This document shows, one piece after another, positions 1-10,326 of a DNA stretch of 30,537 nucleotides. The notes beneath the pieces are model-generated. The model was not told where the DNA came from. It searched no databases and saw only the letters and a program-made list of their open reading frames with translations. Source of the DNA: Silene noctiflora (taxonomy: Eukaryota; Streptophyta; Magnoliopsida; Caryophyllales; Caryophyllaceae). Position numbers and translations under genes: made by a program. The stretch is taken from positions 65,771 through 96,307 of the forward strand of contig VHZZ01000160.1 in the NCBI GenBank assembly GCA_009801015.1. Reading direction: 5' to 3'. How positions within the stretch are numbered: position 1 is the first letter of the stretch; the number at the start of each line of letters is the position of its first letter.

Positions 1-330
1 AAAAAAAACTGTTTTTACTTTTCCAAAAACTAGTGTTTGTCTCAACTTTTGTTTTTCTAATTCAAAAACAGTTTTAAAAGTAAGGCCAAACAGGCTCTAA
101 ATATGAGACCTTAATATATGTAAAATGTAATTCGTTATCCCAAAATTATATTTCTAAGTTCGATCAGAAACTCTCAGAAATTTTTATCTTTTTTTTAAAA
201 AAAATTCCACATCAAAAAAAAAGAGAAGAGATGCGTGTTACATATAAAATTATCTTGATAACATTAAGGACTACTATATATAAAGTAGTTGAAACGTACG
301 AGAGATTAATACGTAGTCACAAATTTTTAA

Positions 331-478
331 GAGAGACGGTCTCTCATAAATGTTAGTGAGAGACCTCTTTCATCAAAGTAGTTATTATTTTTATTTGACT
401 TTTATTTTTTATCGTTTTAGTTAGTTTTTAGTTTAGTATTGGTTGTCTTTTATTAATGTAGTGAGAGACGGTCTCTCA
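331..478. repeat. Pair of near-palindromic GAGAGACGGTCTCTCA repeats
   Basis: The same 16-base near-palindrome occurs at 331-346 and 463-478, about 130 bp apart in direct orientation, with a partial third piece (gtgagagacc) near 355-365. A diverged relative (accgtctca ... cgtgagacc) lies near 21415-21445. This looks like a MITE-type or terminal-repeat remnant; no coding content is seen. The superfamily is not determined because no target-site duplication was found. Confidence 0.5.
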
Positions 479-937
479 GAAAACCTACCGAGACGGAGTA
501 AATTACTCCATTGTCAATTTATCATTATGATTATAACTCTTATAATTAAGATTTGGTGTACTTTAGTTAATTAGTACATTATTGTAGGAAAATGAAAGTT
601 TTCTAATCGTATGTAGTAGGACATGAATATAAGAGAGGTTATAATTATTGGATAATGATTTTAATTTGTCAATTCCACAAGTGTATTCCATTGCTTTCTC
701 ATAAGGAGAAATTAGGCTTTCTTTAAAGAAAAATGACAGGGCTATATTTAAGGTTTTAAAAGAGGAAATAAAAGCTTAAATCAAGCATTAATTACATTAA
801 TATACGCGTAAATTTGTCATACATTCCTACTTTAATTTCACCTAAGGAAATTCATTAAATGCTTATTTACAACCCTAAGGGTTGTATTTACCATTACCCT
901 TCTTTAAATTCTTTGTACAAATCTGTATTATCTTATA

Positions 938-1054
938 CACCCTTCGTTTTAGTCATTGTTTATCGTCTTTGCTATTGGCACAATTATTAAGCAGATGAGA
1001 GGGGACTACTTATAATTAGTGTTATTGAATGACAAGTGACTGAAACGAAGGGAA
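938..1054. mobile_element. Stowaway-like MITE
   Basis: The left terminus reads cacccttcgttttagtca and the right terminus, reverse-complemented, reads ttcccttcgtttcagtca. The element is flanked by TA on both sides (936-937 and 1055-1056). A 117-bp size, TA duplication and CCTTCG-type ends fit a Stowaway/Mariner non-autonomous element. No ORF is present. Confidence 0.65.
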
Positions 1055-1063
1055 TAATTATGT

Positions 1064-1716
1064 AATTCTTACAAATTAACAACGATATTTAATTACGCCT
1101 CTTAGTCACAAGTTTAAAAGGTAACTAGTTTTGAAACCCGTAAAAAAATCACGGGTTTTATATAAATTTCCCTATTTTGGTTAATACGCCTGTATAAACA
1201 CGAATTATCTGGAAACATGACAAATGATAAAATAGGATGTAAATTATGGAAATTAAACATAATAACACCGTACTCCGTACTAAGACTATTGTCAACTCTC
1301 TTTATTTGTTTTCTGATTTAATCCTCGTTTGCTTTTCAAGGGTTAAAATTATCAAATTTTGTGGAATTTCGCGGTTTTTGTTTTAAATGTTATTTTTGTT
1401 ATTCTAATTTTTATTTTTATTTTTTAATTATGGTCTTTATAAAATCAAATAATAACTAAAATTAAGTATACGAATGTCAATGCTTTAGTTACCCTTTAAC
1501 TATATTGTATTGTATATATTTAATTATTATTCCATAAATAAAAATGATAGAAACTAATGAATGTACAAATCCCATGTGCAATAAAATTAAATGTGTTAAA
1601 GATGATGTGGAATAAAATTAAATAGGTTAAGGTAGCCTTTTAATTATATAGTATAGATTCTTAAAAATTAACAACGATATTTAATTACGCCTCTTAGTCA
1701 CAAGTTTAAAAGGTAA
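1064..1716. repeat. Direct repeat of about 60 bp, copies 592 bp apart
   Basis: A nearly identical segment containing gatatttaattacgcctc and cttagtcacaagtttaaaag is found at about 1064-1124 and again at 1656-1716. The two copies differ at only a few positions. The intervening DNA is AT-rich with no coding signal. This could be a local duplication, or two ends of a decayed element with short direct terminal repeats; neither can be decided here. Confidence 0.6.
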
Positions 1717-1998
1717 TTTAAGTTCTGTTTAATAATGATTTCAAACCTTATTAATAATACTTATTACATAGTATCAAATAATGAAAATTTTATTAAAAAA
1801 AAAAAAACAAGGGAAATACAATTTTCGATGAAGTTTCAATATCTTGGACATTTTTTGACAACTAAACAATTTACTCGTACTTTCTTGTCTATTTTATGCA
1901 TTTATTTAATATATAATGTTTTTAGTTTTTATAAAAACGCGTAAATTGTCAGTTTATAAGAGCGTTATACATTTATAAGAGTATATATAAGATAGTTT

Positions 1999-2943
1999 AA
2001 CGGGGAAGTGGTGATTGACCCCCATAACTTGTGCAATTGTGAAATTAACCCCCATAACTTTCAATTGAAGTAATTTGGCCCCATAACTTACATAATAAGT
2101 GAAATTAAGCCCCTTTATCAAAATCTTACCTGAAATTCAATTTATCATATCAAAAAAGTAAAAATGGTTATATTTTTATGAAAAATACAAAATAAAAGTT
2201 TACAAAAAATTAATAAAAAAATAGCATAAATTAGATAAAATAAATAAAAATACTTTACGAAAATCAAACAATTTATTATTTTTATATAAAGTACATATTT
2301 TTCAACTTTTTTTTACAATTTTTGTAAAAAAAATTCAATAGCAAATATTTTGTTAGGTAGTTGTGTTAAAATTAGAAGTTGGAATAAAAGATTTTCATGA
2401 TAAAAAAAATATAATAAAAGGGTAAAAAAAATATTCAAATTTTTCATTTTTCAACATTTCAAAAAAATCCACATAAAACTGTTAATTGCTACTGGTATAC
2501 TGAATTACATACATATGTAAAAACTATTTTTACTTTTTTTGATATGATAAATTGAATTTCTCGTGAGATTTTGATAAAGGGGTTTAATTTTACTTATTAT
2601 CTAAGTTATGGGGAAAAAAACTCCAATTGAAAGTTATGGGGGTTAATTTCACCAATTCATGGACTATACAACCAGTTGTACTGGTTGTACGGTCTAGAAT
2701 CTGAGCTTTGTAATAAAGTATCCGAGCTTTATGTTAAAGAATATGAGCTTTATTAGAAAGTATCTGATCTCATCCATTAACACATTAAAAATATGAACTT
2801 TGCATTAGCTCAGAAAAAAATACATATAAGCTCGGATTCTTATACCTTGGTTGTACAATGCTTATATACAACTTGATGTATAATCTTATTTGTGTAATTT
2901 CACAATTGTACAAAGTTATGGGGGTCAATCACCACTTTTCCGG
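1999..2943. mobile_element. Foldback-type element with long inverted arms
   Basis: The left arm (about 1999-2165) contains repeated ccccataactt modules and the outer sequence agtggtgattgaccccca. The right arm (about 2525-2943) is its reverse complement once a nested 242-bp insertion (2653-2894) and its duplicated target are removed. The inner part of the arms (gatatgataaattgaattt and its complement) also pairs. Arms of about 170 bp flank an AT-rich centre of about 360 bp with no ORF. No clear target-site duplication was found at the outer ends, so the superfamily is uncertain. Confidence 0.7.
2653..2894. mobile_element. Nested Mutator-like MITE with 9-bp TSD
   Basis: The insertion is flanked by a perfect 9-bp duplication, taatttcac (2644-2652 and 2895-2903). 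Its ends are imperfect inverted repeats: the left carries actatacaaccagttgtac and the right, reverse-complemented, attatacatcaagttgtat. The opposite arm of the host foldback element supplies the empty site (ttaatttcacaattg without insert), which confirms the boundaries. It is non-coding, 242 bp. It shares internal motifs (gctcagaaaaaa followed by tacatata) with the element at 27661-28025. Confidence 0.75.
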
Positions 2944-3285
2944 ATAACCCAACTCAACTACATATATGCATCTAAACACCTTTACTCACACAAAAAGCTA
3001 AGAATGAAAGTTATACTCAAACCAATTCTTCAAAAATGGTAAAGATAAGCTAATTTTTCACATCTAAAGGACTCTATAGTAAAAAGGCAAGTATTTCTAT
3101 TATAAATTAACACCATCTAGGCATCTAACTACTAAAATTATACTATGGTACTACTAAATTTATTCATACATTAATAAGAAATCTAATAAAAGGCAATCAA
3201 TCATCTTAAAATCGACATGTTTCTACAATGACCGAGATAAAAGATTGTGATTTCTGAAAGGGTGAGTTAACTGTAACTAATGAGA

Positions 3286-3391
3286 AAATTGTAAAAATAG
3301 GGGCTCCTTTCAGTCTGAAGCATGTATGCTTATGGACTTATGGTATATTAATGTCTTTGGACTGAAGGGAGCTCCTATTTTTACTAATTTT
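3286..3391. mobile_element. Hairpin MITE, about 105 bp
   Basis: The left end reads gtaaaaataggggctcctt and the right end, reverse-complemented, reads gtaaaaataggagctccctt. The arms are about 30 bp and continue through cagtctgaag versus cagtccaaag, giving a strong hairpin with a central loop of about 35 bp. It is non-coding. The target-site duplication is unclear. Confidence 0.6.
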
Positions 3392-3479
3392 TTTCCTTTC
3401 GATTATTCGATTGAAAAAGAAAAGTTTGAATTGAAGTATTGAGGTAAGGTAACACTTTGTTTTTTCATATTTCTCTAAT

Positions 3480-3690
3480 CTTTATGCATACATGAAATTT
3501 GTTGCCAACATAAGTCTATTATTACTTCCGTCTCAATGTCTCGTACAACAGATTCTTTACTTTTTCATTTTTTTTATAAGGAATATTTTAACGAAACGTA
3601 AATAATTTATTGAATGTAAGAGAGTACTATTCAAAAATAAGAGTTAATGCATACATGAAATTTGTTGCCAAGATAAGTATATTATTATTT
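3480..3690. repeat. Direct repeat containing gcatacatgaaatttgttgc
   Basis: A segment of about 45 bp at 3482-3525 is repeated at about 3645-3688 with few changes. The DNA between them begins with a Stowaway-like half end (ccgtctcaatgtctcgtac) but lacks a clear matching right end. It was probably produced by local duplication around a decayed insertion. Confidence 0.45.
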
Positions 3691-3873
3691 AAAAAAAAAA
3701 AAAAAATAGCGCACGACACATGGGCCTTAGCCCAATCTAATTTATGGACTGTACCCCAACCTAAATGGGCCTAAAGAAGCTAATAGGATAATACTTTACA
3801 TTTTAGGCTCTTTTGCCAAGAAGTTATTTGTAGAGTTGTAGTTGGACATTGGTGGGAGGTTTTGCCCCGTTAT

Positions 3874-4045
3874 CAGTGACGGAGTTAGGATTTGAAGGCA
3901 GCGAGGCAAAAAAATTCAGCTGGGATGAAGGAGTAATAGTGTAAGGTATCCTTGAAAAAATTCCAAAATTTTAACTAAAGATATCGGAATTTTCAAAAGC
4001 CAGCGAGGAAGAGCGTCCATGCTAGTCCCTCTCGCTCCACCACTG
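3874..4045. mobile_element. hAT-like MITE, CAGTG(G/A)CGGAG ends (copy 1)
   Basis: The element starts cagtgacggag and ends gctccaccactg. It is 172 bp and has the same internal landmarks (aaaattttaactaaa, then a pyrimidine-rich right end) as the copy at 26020-26188. The flanking octamers cccgttat and tccacgat are only partly alike, so this is the older copy with a decayed target duplication. Confidence 0.6.
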
Positions 4046-4122
4046 TCCACGATGTTGTTGATGTTGCTTTTAATGATTTGGAACTTGGAAGTAGCTAGTT
4101 AAATCTCGAATATTATTGTTTA

Positions 4123-4335
4123 GGCCTTGTTTGAATATTAAAATGGAGAAAAATGGGAAGGACGGGAAAGGAAGGGAAGAGGGATGGTGGGCTCGAAATC
4201 TTTCTTTTGTTATAGTGAAAACAATTTACCTTGTAAAAAGACAATCTATTTTCCCTCCATGTAAATTCCTCCACCCTCATTTATTTAACCATTCAAATTA
4301 TGAAAATTTCGTCTTTCGCGTATCCAAACAAGACC
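4123..4335. mobile_element. Tourist-like (PIF/Harbinger) MITE with TTA TSD
   Basis: The left end reads ggccttgtttgaata and the right end, reverse-complemented, reads ggtcttgtttggata. The element is flanked by TTA on both sides (4120-4122 and 4336-4338). A 213-bp size, GGCCTTGTTTG-type ends and TTA duplication are typical of Tourist elements. A 79-codon open frame running across it is a by-product of its sequence and not a gene. Confidence 0.75.
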
Positions 4336-4345
4336 TTAGTGATAT

Positions 4346-6200
4346 CTTAATCTAGTAACATAGATTGAGTTCATCAATTTGTGTTGACATAGTTGAGTAA
4401 CAATGATCTATCACGTACGTGGTTTATAATCTATCATGTACGTTATGAAATATATGCTCCTGTTTGATAATGTTTGGTAATCAGTGGATATTTCAGCATA
4501 AACAGATTACAAAAATAGATTATAAATGACAGATTTTATCAAAAGGTTTGACTGTCATATTATAATTAGTAGAATTAATTTGAGTGTTTAGTTATTAGCA
4601 AATTACAATTAGTAGATTGTTAGTTTTCTTTGTAAAATGGAACAAAATTTCTTATTTTACAATATGCTAACCAATATTGGTCCGAAATATGCTGTTTTAA
4701 TATGTTGTTTACCAAACACTAAAATTAGCAGATTGATTAGTTAAATATGCTAAAAATAGCACTGATTCCGAATTCCCTCGTCATTCAACAAAATGTATAG
4801 ATAAAGACCATGTGAACATTTTCTCATTATTTTAAATCACCCTTGGCTTTTAGTCATTAAACGACACCAAATTAAACCAACTTCATATAAAACAATTCAT
4901 TTTTACTATTTCACATAAATTGTCTTATATATTTGCTTCATTCTAGATGTCTTGTCCCATTTGATTGGAAAAGAATTTCGTACAAATGGACATATAGAAT
5001 AACATAAACTAAGTCAGTAAAAAAATGTACTTTGAGATCAACTTACTTTTGGCCATTGAACTTGTTAAACTAATGAAAACGACAATTTTATTTAATTACT
5101 CAATTTGATTCAATGGTTCGTTTACATTTGATTATAATACTCTTTAAAAAGAATAAAAATGGGATCGGTTCGGTCCAAACTCAAAAAACCCGGATAAGGG
5201 TTCCGATCCAGGTCCTTTTCGAACAAACCAGATTTCACGACCATCTACCCCTAGAAAACATCACTCGGTTTGGGGTATGTAAAAGAATAGTAATAAAACC
5301 GGTTTAACATGCCCGAACTCAGTACCATCTACCCATAGAAAACGGAGTCACTCGATTTAGAATATGCTATAATTTTGAAAATTCAAACCTAATTTCGCTA
5401 AAGTTTATTTAACCACAACTTGTTAATTTCTTTTTTTCTCAAAGATTATTATTTCAAATGAATTCAATTTCATTACTTTCTATACCTAAATGACAATCAT
5501 ACCCATTAATGGTGTAGGCATGTCAATTTTATGATCTCATGGGGACCAACAAATCATTAAAATCATCTTGTTAGATTTGAACTCATGTAGGTCCAATTTA
5601 CCACCTTTTTACCATTAAAACTCTTTCTATATTTACTTTTTCTTTCTCCTTTTTTATTTCAAATTGCAAATTCGCATTTCAACGAGTGTTATTTTCTGCA
5701 GTTACTATAGATAAAGTATAAACATTTCCGGTTAAAAGTTGCCATCTAATTATTTTTTGTAACTACTATTTTAAAACATCGGTCACTTTTTCCTAACACG
5801 ATCCTGAAATTCTCAAAAAAAACGGCCGCTGCTTGACGGGTCAAATACATACCAAATCACATGCCAAATTGTCTAAAAAATGGCAAAATTTTTGTCTTCT
5901 AATAATACTTAACCCGTTTTAACATTTACGGCTGGTACACCGTCTTGAACCAGACTTATTGTTTCAAATATACTTTTTGTATGTTGGGTGCAAAACCCAA
6001 AAAGAGTATCACACTCCTAAGTCTCACCACCCATTTGACCTTCATTTTTTTTACACTTTCCCCTCAATTCTAAGACAACAACAAACTTCCAAACTCAAAT
6101 TCTTAAACTTGATTATTTTATTACATTTTTTGTTATATTTTCTTACATTTTTCCTCTATGGTAAACTCACCACCTAAAAATTTTGGCACCATACAACAAG
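4346..6200. other. AT-rich intergenic stretch, no gene seen
   Basis: No frame looks protein-coding. Between about 4450 and 4780 there are MITE-like pieces (gtttggtaat, and ttaccaaacac in reverse) without clear boundaries. At 5239-5280 and 5322-5365 a segment starting accatctaccc and continuing tagaaaac ... tcactcg is repeated in direct orientation. The last few hundred bases should hold the promoter of the F-box/kelch gene, but no TATA element can be assigned. Confidence 0.5.
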
Positions 6201-6375
6201 AACAACATCAACTTTGATAGTTTAATAGTGGTTTAGGTTTAATGGTTTGGGTTAGATGCCTTCATTTCATCATCTTTTATGTTCTCTTCTCTATTAACAC
6301 TCTTTCTCTTGGCACTTAGTGCTTTCTTTTGCAGATTTAAGCTTGTTTTTCTTCATCTTTGGATTGAATTATATG

Positions 6376-7069
6376 GTAAGGTTTGCAATATTTGCTGAAA
6401 CTTTATGTTTTTTACTGTTTTTATTTTAAAGATGAAATCTTTTTTATGTTTTTGGGTATTTTTGTGATGTTGGTTTTGTTTCTGAGATGGGTTTCTGAGA
6501 TGGGTTTCTGAGATGAATGCCTTTGTATGCTGCATTTTCTTTTTCAGTATTTAAGACGGATATTGTCGTCTTAAACGAGAATTTGTGTTTCTCTTTAGAT
6601 AAAGTTGTAAACTTTCGTGTGGAATTTTGGCTTAGAATTGAGTTAAATAATGAAACAATGTCAATTTTACTTGATTTAAGTAATAATCTCCATGTTGGTT
6701 TTCACTGATTTCTTAGCTATAATGGTTTGTGTATGTATGCTCCCTCCGTCTCAATCATTTGTTTTCCTTTTTTCGCCTTAGATAATGAAATTTAGCTCAT
6801 AAAGGTCTAAACTTTTGTGATTTTCAGGATTTTTCTTGTGGAATTTTGCCTTAGAATTGAGTTAAATAATGAAGCATTGTCAATTTACTTAATTTAAGTT
6901 ATAATCTCATTGTTGGATTTTACTGATTTCTTTGCTAAATTGTTTCTAAATGTTTATATTCCCTCCGTCTCAATCATTTGTTTTCCTTTTTCGCCTCTGT
7001 GAGGAACGGAGGATGTAATTGATTTTATTTAGTCACATTTTAAAAGTATGTATGTGTTTTGGTATGCAG
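6376..7069 (+). other. SAGL1: Probable 5'UTR intron of the F-box/kelch gene
   Basis: A good donor (atatg|gtaagg) at 6376 and acceptor (ggtatgcag|gg) ending at 7069 bound a 694-bp T-rich stretch. It lies just upstream of the short first coding exon. The preceding region (about 6250-6375) is pyrimidine-rich, as plant 5'UTRs often are. The intron call rests on splice consensus and position only; transcript data would be needed to fix it and the transcription start. Confidence 0.5.
6618..6996. repeat. 219-bp-offset direct duplication inside the 5'UTR intron
   Basis: The segment 6618-6778 is repeated at 6838-6996. Both copies start tgtggaattttg, contain gaattgagttaaataatgaa, and end in a Stowaway-like left terminus (ccctccgtctcaatcattt). 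The second copy is followed within 15 bp by a short right-end remnant (aacggagg). The duplication therefore carried a MITE half-end with it. Confidence 0.7.
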
Positions 7070-7090
7070 GGACTGTAAGTTTTGAAGATT

Positions 7091-7133
7091 ATGAATTTTT
7101 GTTTCTCTGATGAATGAGATATGGATAAACTGA
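7091..7133 (+). promoter_or_regulatory. Cluster of overlapping upstream ORFs before SAGL1
   Basis: Three upstream ATGs lie within 30 nt of the main start: 7091 (8 codons plus TGA), 7110 (7 codons plus TGA, overlapping the main ATG) and 7114 (4 codons plus TAA, also overlapping). If the 5'UTR intron is spliced as proposed, a fourth ATG at 6373-6375 gives a 3-codon ORF across the junction. The main ATG has G at -3 and +4; two of the three nearby ATGs have weak contexts. Leaky scanning and reduced translation are plausible, but this is inference. Confidence 0.5.
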
Positions 7134-9173
7134 TACAGCCTCCTCTGGTAAGTTGCATTTCCTGGAGTCGATTTCGTGCTGATGATAAGTGTTTCTATTT
7201 GCCATTTGTAAAGGATGGTGTTGGTTATGCCTTATGTTTCACAGGATTCTTGTGTTGCAATTTTTTATGAACTTTGAAATTATGAACATCTGATGTCATT
7301 TCTTTGGGATGTGTTACATAGATTTGTTATATGTTGGATCAGATATTTAGATTAGGTATTAGGAATTAGATTAATCCAACTCTGAATCGCAGCATTGAAC
7401 ATGCTTAGGAGTTCGAATTTTCTGCTGCTATTTCCAATGTAATTGTTGCTCCTTCTAAAGGAATCATGTATGAATTGTATTTGGTGTGTCTGATATAGAG
7501 CAAGCTAAGGCCAGTTGCTGGCACGACCTAACATGAATTTTGTTCACGAACAAGCTTTATAATGCCTAACGGGTCTAATTACAACGCTAATAGATTTTGA
7601 GATGATTTAATGTCCATCATCTACAAGATCTCTTTCTCTGCACCCTGTACTTTCTCATGTCATATTTTCTTCATATGCTTTCTAGATTACAGCAATAGTG
7701 CCCACAGTGCTTTAAGGAGTCGGACCGTCAGAGTATGGTGGGCGAAAGTTTCATAGACTCCTAGATGCACAATCAATTTATGGAGTTTGCTAAACCCTTT
7801 CTACATGGACACGATAAAATGCATTGCAGTTTAAGCGTTTATCTAACTACTACAACCCAAGTAAATTAGATAGTGTTTTTCTGTCAGTTATTCAAGGCGA
7901 TATTTTGACTTTACAGGTTGATACCACAGCATGCTTATGTAGAGTAGATGTTGGTCTGAAAACCGTTGCTGGAGCTAAAAGATATGTCCCCGGAACAAAA
8001 TTGTGTACTCGGCCTGACATCAAACCTTCCATTCATCCTACCAGGCAAAAGCCTTCTCGAGGAGATAGAAGTCACAGTCAATCTCCACTTCTTCCTGGTT
8101 TACCTGATGACCTGGCTATCGCTTGCTTAATCCGGGTTCCAAGAGTAGAACACAGAAACCTGCGGCTTGTTTGCAAAAGGTGGTATCGTCTTTTGGCTGG
8201 AAACTTCTTTTATTCCTTGAGGAAAACTATAGGCATTGCAGAGGAATGGGTGTATGTCATTAAGAGAGACGGAGATGATAAGATATCATGGCATGCATAC
8301 GATCCGACTTACCAAATTTGGCAACCTTTGCCACCTGTACCCAAAGAATACTCAGAAGCCCTTGGATTTGGATGTGCTGTTCTTAGCGGCTGTCATTTGT
8401 ACTTGTTTGGAGGCAAACACCCACTTAAGGGCTCGATGAGACGAGTCGTATTTTACAGTGCTAGAACAAATAAATGGCATCGGGCACCGGACATGTTAAG
8501 ACGGAGACATTTTTTTGGTGCATGTGTCATCAACAACTGCTTATATGTAGCAGGCGGGGAGAACGAAGGGGTACATCGATCCCTGAGATCGGCTGAAGTT
8601 TACGACCCGAATAAGAACAGGTGGTCCATAATTTCAGACATGAGCACAGCTATGGTACCATTCATTGGTGTTGTTTATGAGGGTAAGTGGTTCTTGAAAG
8701 GTCTTGGGACCCACCGTCAGGTTCTGAGCGAGGTGTATCATCCCGAGTCGGATAGCTGGTATCCGGTTTATGACGGGATGGTTGCAGGATGGAGAAATCC
8801 CAGTGCTTGTTTGGATGGGAAGCTTTATGCTTTGGATTGCAAAGACGGTTGTAAACTTAGGGTTTATGACGAGAGGAGTGATTCATGGAGTAAGCATATC
8901 GATAGTAGAGTTCATCTCGGGAATTCCAAGGCATTGGAGGCAGCTGCCCTCGTTCCTGTTAATGGGAAACTGTGTATTGTCAGGAATAATATGAGCATTT
9001 CTATGGTTGATGTCTCAAAATCTGAGAACACGTCATCAAGTACTGAGCACCTCTGGGAAACAATCAGTGCACGGGGTCAATTCAAGACGATGATGTCAAA
9101 TATTTGGTCAAGTATTGCCGGTAGGAAACGCTTAAAGAGTCATATAGTCCATTGTCAGGTACTTCAAGCTTGA
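7121..9173 (+). CDS. SAGL1: F-box/kelch-repeat protein, SAGL1 (At1g55270-like)
   Basis: Two coding exons, 7121-7147 and 7917-9173, give a 427-aa protein. This is an SCF E3 ligase substrate adaptor: the F-box (about residues 66-109, LLPGLPDDLAIACLIRVPR ... CKRWYRLLAG) should bind an ASK/SKP1 subunit, and the kelch repeats (about 118-380, with LFGG at 172-175, VAGG at 220-223 and W/Y-D-P strand motifs) should bind the target. Arabidopsis SAGL1 is reported to affect cuticular wax and phenylpropanoid enzymes; that role is family knowledge. The start is chosen because exon 1 encodes MDKLIQPPL, which joins in frame to VDTTACLC as in the family. A longer single frame begins at 7824, but its first 31 residues are intron: the donor ctg|gtaagt and acceptor ttacag|gt are good, and those residues look unlike the family. 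An in-frame TGA at 7115 precedes the ATG. The C-terminus HIVHCQVLQA is intact. Confidence 0.93.
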
Positions 9174-10073
9174 AACTCAGATACCGATTCCAAACAAGAA
9201 TAAGAACTAGTTATAACAACAGCAACAAAATCTGGGCATAGCACTCTACCCTTCACGAACTGAAAACAGATGCTTATGGCAGCTCGCCATTTTTTGGCTG
9301 TCGCTGTGTTATTTATGGTTGAATGGCGTAATGCTTCATAGAGTTGTTTTTGTTTTGGTGTAAAGTGACCCTTATGGACACTTCTAATGTTGACGGGTTT
9401 TACCCTAAGATTATGCTCCACAGAATCGTGGAATAGAACTATTTCCTGTTTGTTGTCGACTTGGTTGATCTGCCAGGCTTTGAAAACATGAGTCATGACT
9501 GACTTAGTTGTATGAGATTCTATAAGTGAAGTAACATTGTTCCGTATGTATGATCTGTGCCATCTTTGGTGTAGCTCCGTCAAATTTAGTTGTATGAGAT
9601 TGTTCACAGCCGTTCTCTAATTCCAATGCGATTATGCAAACTCGTTTTCATTACTCTTTTCTGTAAAGAGAACATATAATAACTGTTGACTAGGTACAGG
9701 AAGGATGAGCTCGGCAGCAGTAGTAGGCATACAGATGCTCGTACATTCGACTGGATTTCGCAGTATGGAGCAAGAAGCTCAAGAACATCAGCCTCAGGGT
9801 TCGGTATAAATGTTGAAGAACACTCGCGCTCTCGAAAATTGCTGCTTTCAAGAAACTTATTCATTCAATAAGAGTAAACATTGAGCTTAGCACCGTTCAT
9901 TCGACCGTGATTTAGTTTAGTTCAACTAGAGTATTGGATTGGATGGTTTTAAAATCTCGTTGTACATTATTCTCATTTACAACGGTTGTAAACGAGAATT
10001 TCTGCTCTCCAAAGTAAATAGAGAAATAACTATGAAGATAAAAAGAACCAACATAGCACAAAAAAAGGGCTTA
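9174..10073 (+). other. 3' region of SAGL1 and short intergenic stretch
   Basis: This holds the presumed 3'UTR of the F-box/kelch gene, with no obvious poly(A) signal to fix its end. A minus-strand 147-codon open frame (9164-9607) has no recognisable family features and overlaps the end of the SAGL1 coding exon, so it is treated as a shadow. A plus-strand frame at about 9689-9871 has a protein-like composition (rich in S, R and charged residues, with a TFDWISQYG-type stretch) but no recognised family and no credible start. Confidence 0.4.
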
Positions 10074-10326
10074 GCAAACGGGTCAATCGGGTTGGATAAG
10101 GTCAATCCGGGTTCAAGTTATTAGGATTTGCAAGAATTCCGGACAGGTCGGATTCGCGTCATTTTCGGGTGGGTTATTTTAGAGTTATTTAGGGAATAAC
10201 ATTCAGTTTCCGATAATAAACATTCGGTCGGCTTGAATAAGCTTGGAGTTCATATTCAGGTCCTCATTTCAGGTGCGGGTTAGGCTCAGGTCAGGTTATC
10301 AAGTCGGGTCAATTTTACCAGGTCTA
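10074..10326. mobile_element. GC-rich element with CGGGTC motifs, TAGACCTG-type end
   Basis: The stretch is rich in gggtcaatcggg, gtcgggtcaatttt and similar words, quite unlike the AT-rich surroundings. Its right end (ttttaccaggtcta) is the reverse complement of the tagacctg(gt)aaaa ends seen in this repeat type, also present at 26480-27058. The left end near 10074 is less sure. It is non-coding and lies just upstream of the Alba gene. Confidence 0.5.

Noticed and set aside
2040-2110. Repeated ccccataactt words as a CRISPR-like array
   Set aside because: They are imperfect, irregularly spaced modules in the arm of an inverted-repeat element, and this is plant DNA.
4116-4355. 79-codon plus-strand frame
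   Set aside because: It lies almost wholly inside a Tourist-like MITE.
7178-7292. Possible box C/D snoRNA in a SAGL1 intron (tgatgat and later ctga)
   Set aside because: There is no terminal stem and the C-to-D distance and internal boxes are unconvincing; such words are frequent by chance.
7824-7916. ATG-initiated N-terminus of the kelch protein in a single long frame
   Set aside because: These 93 nt lie between a good donor (7148) and acceptor (7916); the encoded residues do not look like the family, while the upstream mini-exon does.
9164-9607. Minus-strand 147-codon open frame
   Set aside because: It overlaps the SAGL1 coding end and 3' region antisense; no family features, no splice partners and no promoter are evident.
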